Below, in pieces: positions 1 to 9,499 of a DNA stretch of 64,000 nucleotides. This stretch comes from Nothopassalora personata (lineage: Eukaryota > Ascomycota > Dothideomycetes > Mycosphaerellales > Mycosphaerellaceae). A program made the position numbers and the translations under genes. Numbering within the stretch: the stretch's first letter is position 1; each line of letters opens with the position of its first letter. The notes beneath the pieces are model-generated. The model was not told the DNA's origin, did no database searches, and saw nothing but the letters and a program-made list of their open reading frames with translations. The DNA is taken from positions 2,542,001-2,606,000 of the forward strand of contig CM066295.1 of the NCBI GenBank assembly GCA_033816765.1, written 5' to 3'.

Positions 1-881
1 GAGGTCCATCGCCAGGTTCTCTGCAGGGCGGAGCGACGTATGTATCGGCAGATCAGAGTTGCGAAGGGACGTGCCCCGGCGGAGGAAGGTGCAATGGTAC
101 TGGAGGACAGGAGGCGTGTGAGGGCTGTCCAGCTTACAACAACCGCATCTCGAAGACTGCGCAAGTCGCATTACGCCAACCAGATCCCGGACAGTCGAGC
201 TCGTCGCATCCGCACGCCCATCCCGATCAGACGACAGTTGCCACTAGTGTGGTCATCGCATGTCAGAATTGCCGCACTACAATCACTCCGCTATGGCGCC
301 GAGACGAAGCCGGACACACGATATGTAATGCATGCGGCCTGTACTATAAGCTACACGGAGCGCATCGACCAGTGCAGTTGAAGAAGGCAGAAATCAAGCG
401 CCGGAAACGAGTGGTGCCTGCGCATGGCACAGCCTCGGAGGGTGGAACGTACATTGGCATGGCCATGAGTGAAGCGATGAGCGATGCGTCTGGACAATCG
501 GAGCGAGCATCAATACCACCGTCGATGGTAGCGGCACCAATGACTCAGCGGGAGGAGATTCAACATGCGAGGCACAGTCAAGAACACCATGCGCCAGGCC
601 CAATACCGGTAGACTTCACACATGCCTTCCGGCAGCATGACCAATTACGAACGACGAACGCGGAGGACAAGAAGCGTTCCTTCTCAGTCAGCGAAAAAGA
701 GGACACCGTGGAGCCTTACCCTGACAATATCGATCCATCGCTACCACACCGAGGCTCGACAACGAGTAACGCAGCGACAAAGGAGAGTCGTCGACTGGAG
801 TTACGTCAGGAAGCAGAGAGAATGCGATGGGCGCTGGAGCAGAAAGAAAGAGAACTTCGCGAAATGGATGAGGAGGGTTAA
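1..881 (+). CDS. sreA: Iron-responsive GATA transcription factor, SreA/SRE/URBS1 type (5' end outside window)
   Basis: The frame is open from base 3 to the TAA at 879-881, giving 292 residues of the C-terminal part. A GATA finger of the form C-X2-C-X17-C-X2-C starts at about 258 (CQNCRTTITPLWRR, then CNACG) and is followed by a basic stretch with KRRKRVVPA. Upstream, at about 60-130, is a cysteine-rich spacer with C-X5-C-X8-C-X2-C spacing (CPGGGRCNGTGG, CEGCPAYNN). That spacer between two GATA fingers is the hallmark of the fungal siderophore repressors SreA, SRE1 and URBS1; the first finger must lie before base 1. The last 30 residues are a charged Leu/Glu/Arg helix, probably the C-terminal coiled coil known in the family. 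Family members repress siderophore and iron-uptake genes when iron is sufficient. The Met at 249 is internal, not the start. The family call is strong; orthology is inferred. Confidence 0.9.
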   Translation, partial: GPSPGSLQGGATYVSADQSCEGTCPGGGRCNGTGGQEACEGCPAYNNRISKTAQVALRQPDPGQSSSSHPHAHPDQTTVATSVVIACQNCRTTITPLWRRDEAGHTICNACGLYYKLHGAHRPVQLKKAEIKRRKRVVPAHGTASEGGTYIGMAMSEAMSDASGQSERASIPPSMVAAPMTQREEIQHARHSQEHHAPGPIPVDFTHAFRQHDQLRTTNAEDKKRSFSVSEKEDTVEPYPDNIDPSLPHRGSTTSNAATKESRRLELRQEAERMRWALEQKERELREMDEEG

Positions 882-1200
882 TGTTTGCTCCATGTGAAAG
901 TCATGTTATGGGCTACAGCCACATGACACGACACTCTCTCGGATTTGTTGGTGACGGGAACACTGATTGACTGCAGCGTGTTAGCGTTTCAGCGTGGGAG
1001 GTATCAATATGCCTGGGCTGGGCTGCCGTTACTTACGGCATGAGAGTGGTCCGCTCCTGAGGTTCCGCTCAGCTCGGTTCTTGTAGTTACGATGTTGATG
1101 ATCTCAGCCCTCTTCTTCTCCCATTGCACTCGCGCTCAAGTTCCTCGCCATCTTTGCTGAGTTTTCAGTCCACTCATGGACCTGGTGTCAATAGCGCAGC
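882..1200. other. Intergenic, 3' side of the GATA factor gene
   Basis: No coding signal was seen on either strand. It presumably holds the 3' UTRs of the two convergent genes. Confidence 0.5.
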
Positions 1201-1405
1201 CTAGCAGGCGGCCTGGCAGGCACCACAGCCAGCGTCACAGGTAGGAACACTTCCTACGCCGAAGACGACGCCTGCTGCAAGGTAGCAGGGCACCACGACC
1301 TTGGCACAGCCTGCCTGGCAAACGCCGTAAGCGACGAGGCCGGCTTGAGTGGTTTCGAGCCAGAGCGGCGAGGGTGATGGCGCTGGTGAGAGTGTTGCAG
1401 CGCAT
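1201..1405 (-). pseudogene. Small cysteine-rich secreted protein gene, frameshifted
   Basis: An ATG at 1405 (minus strand) begins a signal-peptide-like stretch (MRCNTLTSAITLAALA). One base out of frame, the same strand then encodes TQAGLVAYGVCQAGCAKVVV and continues to a cysteine-rich end (CDAGCGACQAAC) with a TAG at 1201-1203. The span of 205 bases is 68 codons plus one base, so a single extra nucleotide near the signal-peptide end, around 1350, would explain the break. The body resembles a family of tiny fungal Cys-rich proteins often labelled 'zygote-specific protein' in genome annotations (from memory). Function is unknown. It could be a genuine gene with a sequencing error or an unrecognised intron rather than a dead gene. 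The long antisense-frame ORF over 1235-1723 is a shadow. Confidence 0.5.
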
Positions 1406-2112
1406 GGTCGCTCGAGCTCGTGGTTCAGTGAATGGTCTTTGTGGTGCGGTCAGTGGAGCTTGTTTGTGCTTGCTTGCTTGATGTTGTGTTGTTTTCTTCG
1501 TTTTTGGTTGCTGACGGAAGGATGTGGGTTGGAAAAGTCCATTCGAGGAGCCTTTTGAGTGCTTATTGTTCTGGAGATGGATGCGAGAGGTGCCTGCTGG
1601 GTTTTTATGCTGTTGCGGTTTGGAGTGGATCCTCACGGCACCCCTTAGTGATGCGCAAGTAAGGGCCGGCGGTGCATGTGATTGAGGCAGGAAAGTGGAG
1701 GAAGCTACCACAATTGACTTCACTCTGTGGTCACGCAGTACTAGAAGGCAGCTTGCTATAAGGCCTCGCCACCAGTATGAACGCTATAAGTGCGTGAAAC
1801 TAAAGCGAGGCCGCGATGAGGGTGATGGAGCTATTACTGACAACGGGTCCTCCCTCGTGACACAACAAACGCTGTAGTGTTTCGCATTCTCTTCTCTTCT
1901 CAAAACTTCACCATTTGCGTTGATCCTCTGAGATGATGGTACACTGCTGCGTACTTAGCACGCGACAGATAATAAGCCGGGCTGACTTCACTTACCACTC
2001 GAGCAAACTTCTTCAGGCTAAAACTTGACACCGGCCATGCCATCCACCACGTGGCTTCAGCTTCTTCCTTCCCTCGTGCTTCCTCCTTTATGCCCCCTCC
2101 TCTCCCACATAG
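1406..2112. other. Intergenic, no gene recognised
   Basis: Only short overlapping ORFs without family features occur here. The stretch probably holds the promoter of the small Cys-rich gene (around 1406-1700) and the 3' side of the next gene. Confidence 0.4.
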
Positions 2113-2472
2113 TCAGGAGGCATAAGCAGCGCAGGTGGAGTGACAGATGTCAAACGGCGCTTGGCATGCAACAACTGCGGATCGTGCCGCAAACCCTGCC
2201 ATGCCATAGCCAAACTTCGCTGCCACGGCGCAGCTCCTGAGGGAGTTGCAGTCGGGGATCTCGCCTGTGGTGAGGTAGGTGGCTGTTTTGAGGGTACAGG
2301 TTACTGCCTGTCTGATACATCCTTCTTCGCAGGTGCTTTGGTCTGATTGCACAATGTAGTGTGCGATATTGACGACCAGCAGCAAAACGAAGGACAGGCT
2401 GAGGATGGCGATGCATTTGATGAAGGTCATGACTTCACTGAAGGTGGCGCAGGTGATGGTGGTGAGACGCAT
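2113..2472 (-). CDS. Small cysteine-rich protein with N-terminal signal anchor, function unknown
   Basis: This is a single-exon ORF of 119 residues. An internal Met at residue 15 (MTFIKCIAILSLSF) is an equally good start and would put a hydrophobic run (to about residue 40) at the very N-terminus as signal peptide or anchor. After it come cysteines in the patterns CEEGC, C-x-L-rich, CNSLRSC, and a C-terminal VVACQAPFDICHSTC. The C-terminal pattern (CQA...C...C) is like that of the broken gene at 1201-1405, and both lie on the minus strand less than 1 kb apart, so they may be diverged tandem relatives. I cannot name a function. Length and composition fit small secreted proteins of fungi; no enzymatic motif is visible. 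Confidence 0.55.
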   Translation of the reverse strand: MRLTTITCATFSEVMTFIKCIAILSLSFVLLLVVNIAHYIVQSDQSTCEEGCIRQAVTCTLKTATYLTTGEIPDCNSLRSCAVAAKFGYGMAGFAARSAVVACQAPFDICHSTCAAYAS

Positions 2473-2901
2473 TGTTGGCTTGGTTGATGAGTCTGGCGAA
2501 TTTGCTTCGTGATGGGGGAAGTGAGGGTAGTATGGCAGAATCTTGCTTGTATTTATTCGCTGCCTTGGTCCAATCTTGCGTTCATGATCATTTCTCTGGA
2601 GTGTGACTCAGTTGCCGTTGTTTAGCTCAAGCAAAAGTGAAGTGAACTCACTGAAGTGAAGCTCAATGAAATGTGGTGAATGCATGTCTCAACTTTTCTG
2701 GCACCCGCCTAATATATGGGCCTGGCGTCGATGGGATCATGTCGCAGACCCAAGTGCTGTCCATGAGCGAATAACACAGTGTTGAAGGCAAGCTACGCGC
2801 AGTGTATGCTCCAATGCTGAAGTGCAGCAGCGGCGGTGCCGCTACATAGCTTACTTGCGATACCGAATTCCGTCCGTATGGTGAACGTACAGCACGTTCC
2901 T
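2473..2901. other. Intergenic, no gene recognised
   Basis: No convincing coding potential was seen. It holds the upstream region of the small Cys-rich gene (minus strand) and the 3' side of the eIF2B alpha gene. Confidence 0.4.
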
Positions 2902-3989
2902 CTAGAACCAAATCTCTATCAGCCGCTCACTGACCGCACTGGGCAATAGCACACCAGACTCGGTAATGATGCCAGAGATCAAATGTGGCGACGTATAATC
3001 CACCGCATCCTCAGGCCGCCAGTCTACCGACGCAGCCTTCCTGGGCGTCTCCATATCCGCAACTCCCTCATCCGACTCTGTCTCCTCATTTTCGGAGCCC
3101 TTGATGGTCCTGAAGTCAACCACCTTCTGCTCAATCCCCAGATCCTGCTGACCAAGCGGATACAGTCGGACAAACTTATGCGACTCCGACACGACGTAGA
3201 AGGGCTTGCCCGCAGCTTTCGCCAGCATAGCGACTTGGTATGTCCCCATCCGGCTGATGATGCCTCCATTCTCCACCACTCCTTCTGCACCCACGAAGCA
3301 CTGTGTGACCTGGTCTAGACAGTATGCGATCGCAGTCGGTGGTATAGTCGCGACTGGTATGTCCCGCTCTCTCAGTGCTGCAATGTTATCCGCGCTCTCG
3401 GTGTCATCGGTGTCCTTCGACACCACGTAGATCACCCTGAACCGTATGCTTCCACACCCTGATGCATTGCTCGACTCCGCGGCGCTCTTCAAAAGTGCTC
3501 CCACCACCCGACTGCCTCCATTTGTGAGGATCGTGTTGCCATCTCTGATAAATTGTCGTCCAAACCCCGCAATGGTTTCTCGTGCTGCTTTCGCGCGTTC
3601 GACGAAGAGTTTGCCGTTTTGGACGAGGTGGTTGCGGAGTTGCTCGAAGTCGCCGGAGAGGCCTCCTGGACCGGGGCGCTGGAAGTTCAGCGAGAGGTAT
3701 TGTTGGAAGATGTCGGTCCCGGCGGACAGAGAGATGGAGTTGGGTATGCTCGTTTTGAGTTGCTTTGTGAGCTTGCCGACGAGGTCGAGTGTTTCTGCAG
3801 TCGTATTAGTACATGCGATAGTACTCTAGGCATTGGAGACAATCAAGGCATACCAGAGACGGTAGTCGAGGGTGTATTTGCGAGTCCTAGGATCAATGCT
3901 TCGATGGCAGCGACGGGCATAGTAAGCTCGGGATCCTCAGCGAGAAGTCGCTGATACGTGGACACAACATCGAAAACGTCTGTCGACAT
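2902..3989 (-). CDS. GCN3: Translation initiation factor eIF2B subunit alpha (GCN3-like)
   Basis: There are two exons on the minus strand, 3989-3854 and 3794-2902, joined over a 59-bp intron (GTATG donor at 3853, CTGCAG acceptor ending at 3795). Together they encode 342 residues, normal for the family. The start Met gives MSTDVFDVVSTYQRLLAEDP, matching the usual helical N-terminus of eIF2B alpha. Recognisable blocks are the IB (initiation factor 2B) fold with ILTNGGSRVVGALL, TIPPTAIAYCLDQV, FVGAEGVVENGGIISRMGTY and KPFYVVSESHKFVRLYPL. The C-terminus (GVLLPSAVSERLIEIWF) is the typical family end. The protein is a regulatory subunit of the guanine-nucleotide exchange factor for eIF2 in the cytosol and senses eIF2 phosphorylation in the general amino-acid control response. 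An acidic low-complexity insert (EETESDEG) sits before the last strand-helix unit. Identification is firm. Confidence 0.93.
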
Positions 3990-4275
3990 GACTGTATGTC
4001 GGTACTGGCAGCAATGCGCCGCGATGTGGGAATGACTACATCGTTGCAACTATGAGGGTCACAATTGAGTCGAGTGTCGACTCATCTGGAGACTCTTGCG
4101 CTAGCTAGATTGAGACACTAGATAGGGTCTGCTTGGAGCATTCACATGCGACTTCAAGACCAATCCGTGGCCTACATTCCTTGAAGCTTTTCAGCGCTGA
4201 GCATGCTCCTTGGCCGAGGCGTTGGTCCTTGTACTAGCAGATGGTTTTGGTCTGTATGTCAAACCGAAGCCGAGT

Positions 4276-5094
4276 CTAGCTACACGCAACCCTCGCCTCA
4301 TCCAACGCCATATCCTTAATCAAAGTCGAGAATCCCTCACTATTCGGATCCCCACAGATCGTGTTCACATCACTCTGGCTCGGCGTACCCTCCCGATACT
4401 CGATATGAAAAACCGGCTTCCCCTTCATGATGAACGGCTGCAATTCTTTACACTCATAGTAATCCTCATCCGGGTCGTTGAACTCCTGACACTGCTCATT
4501 AACCTGAAAGTCCACCACATCCAGCACCTGCCCAACAATATCAATCCCATTCTTCAAACCCACGGCCATCCCACGACTATGAGCTTCCGTAGCGAGGAAG
4601 CTGACATAGTTCACAGCGTCGGAAGCAGTGAGACCAAGACCTCCACCATCGTTGTTGTATGCATCGATGTTGTCGGGATCAACAGCATCACAGCCCTTCT
4701 GCTTCGCAAGATCTAGGCGCGTTTTCATGATCTCTCTCAGCTTCGTCGATTTGACGTCGACCCAGCGCTCTCCCGGCCAGCCATCCAGCGGATCTCCAAG
4801 ACAACCAGGGCAGTTCGTCGAGTTGAAATTATCCTTGTCGGAGCGCCACTCCTCGTAAGACCCGGCGGAAAAATAGCAAATTGTCTTGAAGCCTGCGGTC
4901 TTGATGCTCTCCCAGTTGGCCGCTGTGTTATCGAAGAGATCGCCGTCCAGGGCGGTAACTTGCGGAAAGGGCGATGCGAGGGGTTTGCTCAGGACGATTT
5001 GCCAAGTTGTGCCGTTTGCCGGAGTCCACCAGGCGGCGCTGGCTGTAGAGGCAGACAGAATGGGAAGGAGGACTGTAAATGTGGGAATATGCAT
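4276..5094 (-). CDS. Secreted glycoside hydrolase family 114 (alpha-1,4-polygalactosaminidase type)
   Basis: This is a single exon of 272 residues. Residues 1-19 form a clear signal peptide (hydrophobic, ending SASTASA/A). The mature part has the GH114 pattern: TWQIVLSKPL near the N-terminus, FKTICYFSAGSYEEWR, a block with KGCDAVDPDNIDAYNND that carries conserved acidic residues of the TIM-barrel active site, VGLKNGIDIV, DFQVNEQCQEF and a C-terminal KPVFHIEY. Family members characterised in fungi hydrolyse galactosamine-rich exopolysaccharides such as galactosaminogalactan. The protein should act outside the cell. Cysteines in CYF, CPGC, CQEF, CKEL, TICG and ACS suggest disulphides. The reading frame is intact. 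Substrate specificity is inferred from the family. Confidence 0.85.
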   Translation of the reverse strand: MHIPTFTVLLPILSASTASAAWWTPANGTTWQIVLSKPLASPFPQVTALDGDLFDNTAANWESIKTAGFKTICYFSAGSYEEWRSDKDNFNSTNCPGCLGDPLDGWPGERWVDVKSTKLREIMKTRLDLAKQKGCDAVDPDNIDAYNNDGGGLGLTASDAVNYVSFLATEAHSRGMAVGLKNGIDIVGQVLDVVDFQVNEQCQEFNDPDEDYYECKELQPFIMKGKPVFHIEYREGTPSQSDVNTICGDPNSEGFSTLIKDMALDEARVACS

Positions 5095-5584
5095 GTTGAG
5101 GGTCTGGTGTGATACCCAATGGCTAGGACATCGTACATTGAGGTGGGAAGGGTTCAGCTATATATGTCAAAACTTGGTGACTTTACATAGTGTCAAGCCT
5201 TTGCGACAAAGTCCGAAGAACTCGTCTATTCTCAGCCGCAGCTGGGCTTGGCATTAACAAGCAGCTCGAAGCGCTAGGCTAGGTCTATGCGGTCAGTAAG
5301 TGGATATGTCCCACAATAATTGTTGGTGGCGGCCACCAAATAGGCGGTACGCCCTTCGCCTGCAGACTGGTATCCAGGCTTAGATCCTTCCATCTGGTGG
5401 TCTTGGCGAAGGATTTCGACTTCTGGACCTGCATTAGAGGGCGGCGAGGGTTCTGCAGCCGAAGACCAGGCCTGGTACATGAATGGGAAGCAAATCTTAA
5501 ACTCAACATACCATCAATGCAGTAGATGTCGACGCTCAGGTAACCTTACACGATCCAAACTCAAGGCTCCAGCAACGGATCCTG
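5095..5584. other. Intergenic, no gene recognised
   Basis: It holds the promoter side of the GH114 gene (minus strand). Short ORFs at about 5274-5509 have no family features. Confidence 0.35.
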
Positions 5585-6345
5585 TTAGGTAGACTGCAGG
5601 CGGAATACAGCCGACGTTCGATCAATCTCTAGGCCAGCAGTGTTGAAGCATTGGGCGTGATGGAAGGCTGCCACACTTTGCCGCTGTTCTTTTGAGCCAA
5701 TGTCAAATTGCTCAAGGGCATCTGCAGCCGCGCAGTACAAAGCGTCAAGATTGCAATCTTCAATCTTGATCGCAATTCCCCAGCGCCTTCAGCACCAAGC
5801 TTGCGGGTCTGCTCACAGCCAAGGGTAGCAATACCATAGCATCCATCTGCGCCCACCTTGCCGATCAGAGCTCCTCGGTAAGCGTCCATGAATAAGGTGA
5901 AGAAGCGGCCTTCACCGGTGACCATAGCAGGATGTTGGCTAATTGCTTTGAACAGGCGAGCCATGTCTCGTTTTCGAATCGACGTCTTGTCCTTCAAAAC
6001 GTAACTCACATATAGAAGAGTGGCCCCCGCATGCAAGGTCGTCTTCCGTGAGTCCGATCTTTGAAATAATGTTCCGTGCTCGCTGTACGTGTCGCTTCTC
6101 GCTACTGTGCGAGGCGCACATGAGAGCCAGGTCTTGATCGCTGAAGTCATATTGGTCGAAGCATTTGTTCACGAGGATGGCAAGAGCCTGAGCAGGTTTT
6201 GCAGTGAATCGTAAAAGTGTCACCCGGTCTGGATCCCCAACAGAGTAGAGCAGCTCGCCGCTTGAGTCGACGCTTGCAGCGTGAACGATGTGTGTGCTCT
6301 CGATTACGCCGCCACGGTCAGAGACGATGCAGCCTCATGGTCCAG
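5585..6345 (-). pseudogene. L-asparaginase II family gene, internally deleted and frameshifted
   Basis: Reading down the minus strand, the N-terminal part of an asparaginase II (PF06089-type) protein is clear: CIVSDRGGVIESTHIVHAAS, YSVGDPDRVTLLRFTAKPAQ, DLALMCASHSSEKRHV and GLTEDDLACGGHSS. A TGA lies just before this block near 6335. The protein then jumps, around 6030, directly to the late part of the family (MVTGEGRFFTLFMDAYRGAL, IGKVGADGCYGIA). The whole middle, including the conserved segment normally following the CGGH motif, is gone. A second frame change near 5775 is needed to continue into GIAIKIEDCNLDALYCAAAD and a TAA at 5585-5587. At least one stop, one deletion and two frame changes make this a relic. 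Family members are thought to hydrolyse L-asparagine or related amides. Confidence 0.75.
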
Positions 6346-6878
6346 TAGGTCCTGTGATCGTGTAGGAGTCTTCAGGTTTCCAAGTTGTGTTCAGGTATCA
6401 ACGCGAGTTGATCGAAGAATAAAGCAGCGGGTTGCTGATATTTACAACGAATATCCGTGAGCCAGCAACATTGCAACAGACGGTATCGCCATTGACTTCA
6501 CGTTCGAAGAAGTGGGTTCCCTCACGCCCCATGAGAGGTCCTTCTTCGGCAGCCACCCAGGACACTTGGGAAGATGTGCTCGTAGGGAGCACTGCTGCAG
6601 CAGAAGCATGATCGGCTTGATGCCTTTATGCAATATTCTTCCAGAGTTCTGCTTGGCATAGACATTCCACCTGGACGACGATGTCGATGAAGTAGTCGAA
6701 GTCCACTTTCGGTCTCGATGTTTCTGCAACATTCGTCAGCAGGACAAGCTTTACCAGATACAGTACAGTAGCCTGGAAGGCAGCAGGGACCAGGGCGCTA
6801 AGCAGTACGCTAAGATAAGATAAGAAGTGCGTCACACTTCGAGTTTCTGTTGAAAAGTTCTGTCCGGACAACATTGCT
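6346..6878. other. Intergenic between asparaginase relic and ZPR1
   Basis: Overlapping minus-strand ORFs (6398-7027) show no recognisable domain and partly overlap ZPR1. The region should contain the ZPR1 promoter and 5' UTR. Confidence 0.4.
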
Positions 6879-8432
6879 ATGGACTCACTGAAACGAGCAT
6901 ACCCAGAGACCGCAGACCCAGAGCCGAGTAAGAGAAGAGACGTAGATATGGCACAAGACAGCAATGGCGCACAGCCGAACGGCAACAAGTCCTTGGCACA
7001 AGATCTTTTCGAGGACATGGGCCGCAAGGTTGACCAAACGGAAGGCGAGGACCAGAAAGTGGTTGAACAGATTCAGAGCTTGTGTATGAACTGCCATGAG
7101 GATGGTATAACAAAGCTTCTGCTCACCAAGATCCCCTTCTTCCGAGAGATCATCATCATGTCGTTCGCATGCGACCACTGTGGCCACCAAACCAACGAAA
7201 TTCAGTCTGCAGGAGAGATCCAGCCGAAAGGAAGCAGATATGCACTGAGAGTGGAAAAAGATGAGGATCTACAGCGACAAGTGGTCAAGAGCGATATATG
7301 TACCTTCAGGATAGAAGACATTGACCTGGAGATCCCAGCTGGAAAAGGACAATATACCAATATCGAGGGCATATTGAGCGCTGTCCGAGACGATCTATCA
7401 CAACACCAGGAGGCAAGAATGGAACAAATGCCAGAAGTCGGTGTTAAAGTAGCAGGCATAATCTCGACATTATCAGAAATGCTCTTGGGTCTGAAATACC
7501 CTTTCATGATCTCCGCGGACGATCCTAGTGGCAACAGCTCAATAGAACCCCGACCAGGCGATGCGGCAGGGAAATGGGCAAAGAGCGAGTACAACCGAAC
7601 ACCAGCACAAAATGGCATGCTCGGTCTTGGAGAAGATGTGCCAAAGCCAGCATCCGAAGCCCCCCAAACAGAACTGCGACCAGAATACCACTCCAGCAAC
7701 CTCGTAGGCGCAGAAGCGCCAGCAGTGCAAGGCAACAACGTCGACCAAGAAGAAGAAATCGTCGAGAACCAAGTGTACAGCTTCCCAGCATCATGTCCGG
7801 GCTGCACACGACCCTGCGCCACAAACATGAAAATGGTCAACATCCCCTACTTCAAGCAAGTCGTGCTCATGTCGACGGTCTGCGACCATTGCGGGTATCG
7901 GAGTAACGAAGTCAAGACTGGCGGCGAGGTACCCGAGAAAGGACGAAGAATCACGCTTAAAGTCAGCACGAGCGAAGACCTGGCCCGCGATATCCTCAAG
8001 AGCGAAAGTGCATCCCTCTTCTGCCCAGAGCTGCAACTTCGAGTCGAGCCTGGCACGATGGGTGGGAGATTCACCACCGTTGAAGGCATCATGACGCAGA
8101 TCCGGAAAGATCTCCGAGCGCAGGCGTTCGGTCTTGAGGATGGCGATGCGCCTGTGCCTGAAGGTGCTGGCGACTCTATGACTTCTGATAGCAAGAAGTT
8201 GTGGGAGGATTTCTTTGCCTCATTGACGGATGCGATCGAAGGCAAGAAGGAGTTTACTCTGACTTTGGAGGATCCGCTGGCAGGGTCTTATGTCCAGAGT
8301 CTGACGGCACCTGAACCTGATCCTAAGATTGAGCTACAGGATTACGAGCGGACGAAGGAGGAAGAGGAGGATCTGGGGTTGGCAGACATCAAGACTGAGG
8401 GATATGAGCAAGAAGAGGAGAGGACTTCGTAG
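6879..8432 (+). CDS. ZPR1: Zinc finger protein ZPR1
   Basis: A single exon encodes 517 residues with the duplicated ZPR1 architecture. The first C4 zinc finger is CMNCHEDG...CDHCG (about residues 69-106), followed by an A/B domain (GEIQPKGSRYALRVEKDEDL, TFRIEDIDLEIPAGKGQYTN IEG). The second finger is CPGCTRPC...CDHCG (about 308-345), followed by the second A/B domain (GEVPEKGRRITLKVSTSEDL, LRVEPGTMGGRFTTVEGIM). Both repeats keep the diagnostic FACDHCG/TVCDHCGYRSNE core. Family members bind eEF1A and act as a chaperone for its folding; they shuttle between cytosol and nucleus. The C-terminus is acidic. Length is typical for fungal ZPR1. The start chosen (MDSLKRAYPETAD) is the first Met of the frame. 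Confidence 0.95.
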   Translation: MDSLKRAYPETADPEPSKRRDVDMAQDSNGAQPNGNKSLAQDLFEDMGRKVDQTEGEDQKVVEQIQSLCMNCHEDGITKLLLTKIPFFREIIIMSFACDHCGHQTNEIQSAGEIQPKGSRYALRVEKDEDLQRQVVKSDICTFRIEDIDLEIPAGKGQYTNIEGILSAVRDDLSQHQEARMEQMPEVGVKVAGIISTLSEMLLGLKYPFMISADDPSGNSSIEPRPGDAAGKWAKSEYNRTPAQNGMLGLGEDVPKPASEAPQTELRPEYHSSNLVGAEAPAVQGNNVDQEEEIVENQVYSFPASCPGCTRPCATNMKMVNIPYFKQVVLMSTVCDHCGYRSNEVKTGGEVPEKGRRITLKVSTSEDLARDILKSESASLFCPELQLRVEPGTMGGRFTTVEGIMTQIRKDLRAQAFGLEDGDAPVPEGAGDSMTSDSKKLWEDFFASLTDAIEGKKEFTLTLEDPLAGSYVQSLTAPEPDPKIELQDYERTKEEEEDLGLADIKTEGYEQEEERTS

Positions 8433-9499
8433 AGACTCATTTGCAGGAAGCAGGAATCGCGCTGGGGAAGTCCTCCATTGGATGGAAATCATCTGTATTA
8501 ATCGACGTCTATGGGCTCACCCCATACACTTCCCTCCTCTGGCATGAAGTCACGGGTCTGTCGTCGATGCACAAGGTGAAAAATAGGGCGTAATAAGGGT
8601 CAAGAAATGGTCGTATCGCTCCAGCTTCCGTTGTCTATTGAGTGACAGCAATTAGCTGTCGGTGGCGTCTTACACCTTGCGAGACGTGTTTCCATTGGTA
8701 ACGGTGTAGGCTGCAGTGTTGACAGCTACAGTACATATATGAAACATCGGCATGTGAAAGCGTTGTACTGTTCCTGCAGTTCCAGACGATCGGAGCATGT
8801 GCCCCACTGCGGGGCTCCAATCTCACATCCCTGCAGCATCGCGAGCATCGGTGACGGGGTATCTACAGTACAGTACAGTCCATACAACACAAGAGCGAGA
8901 TGACGACGGGACAACAAGACATGCTCAACATGCTCAACATGACCTCGCTTCTCTCTCAAAATGGCCTGCCGACCACCACGCAATGAACAGCGCATCTGCC
9001 ATTGGCAATAACGAACGCTCTGGCTATTGAGCATCCCGCGCATTCGCCGATATGCTCAACCGCTTCCTCGTTCCCCAGCGCACAGTGAGTGTGCAGGCGA
9101 AAGTCAAAGATCCATGACCACACAGCACCCGTAGCCTCTTCAAGCTGATCCATAACGTCATGCAATCAACAAATTTCACAGCTGAACAATCACATCTGCA
9201 TAGCGAGGCGCCGGTCGGTACGCACGTTTCGCTCCCCGAGACTGCCGGTACACAACAATATGGTCACCCGCTTCCTTTGGATCCAGCAGGTACCAAGACG
9301 TCGGAAATAGCGCGAGGTTCGTCAGGCGCCACCTCTCTTCTTTCTTCTGCAGCCTCGCTTCCTTTCGCACTTCCTCCTACCAGGTACGTGCTCTCGTATA
9401 CTGTCCCCATCCTTATCTGTGTTTCGTGCCGCGCATTGGGTGTCTACTGCGGCAACAAGAGCTTGGAAACATCGCTCACCGAGGAAGGCGATCGCAACC
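8433..9499. other. Intergenic / 5' leader of the CFA-synthase-like gene
   Basis: No gene was recognised. Small direct repeats are present (CATGCTCAA repeated at about 8920-8940, ACAGT repeated at about 8866-8880). An open frame over 9160-9699 overlaps the next gene in another frame and has no family features, so it is treated as leader sequence. Confidence 0.4.

Noticed and set aside
40..381. 113-codon plus-strand frame at the window start
   Set aside because: It overlaps the SreA reading frame, which carries the GATA finger and Cys-rich spacer; the other frame has no features.
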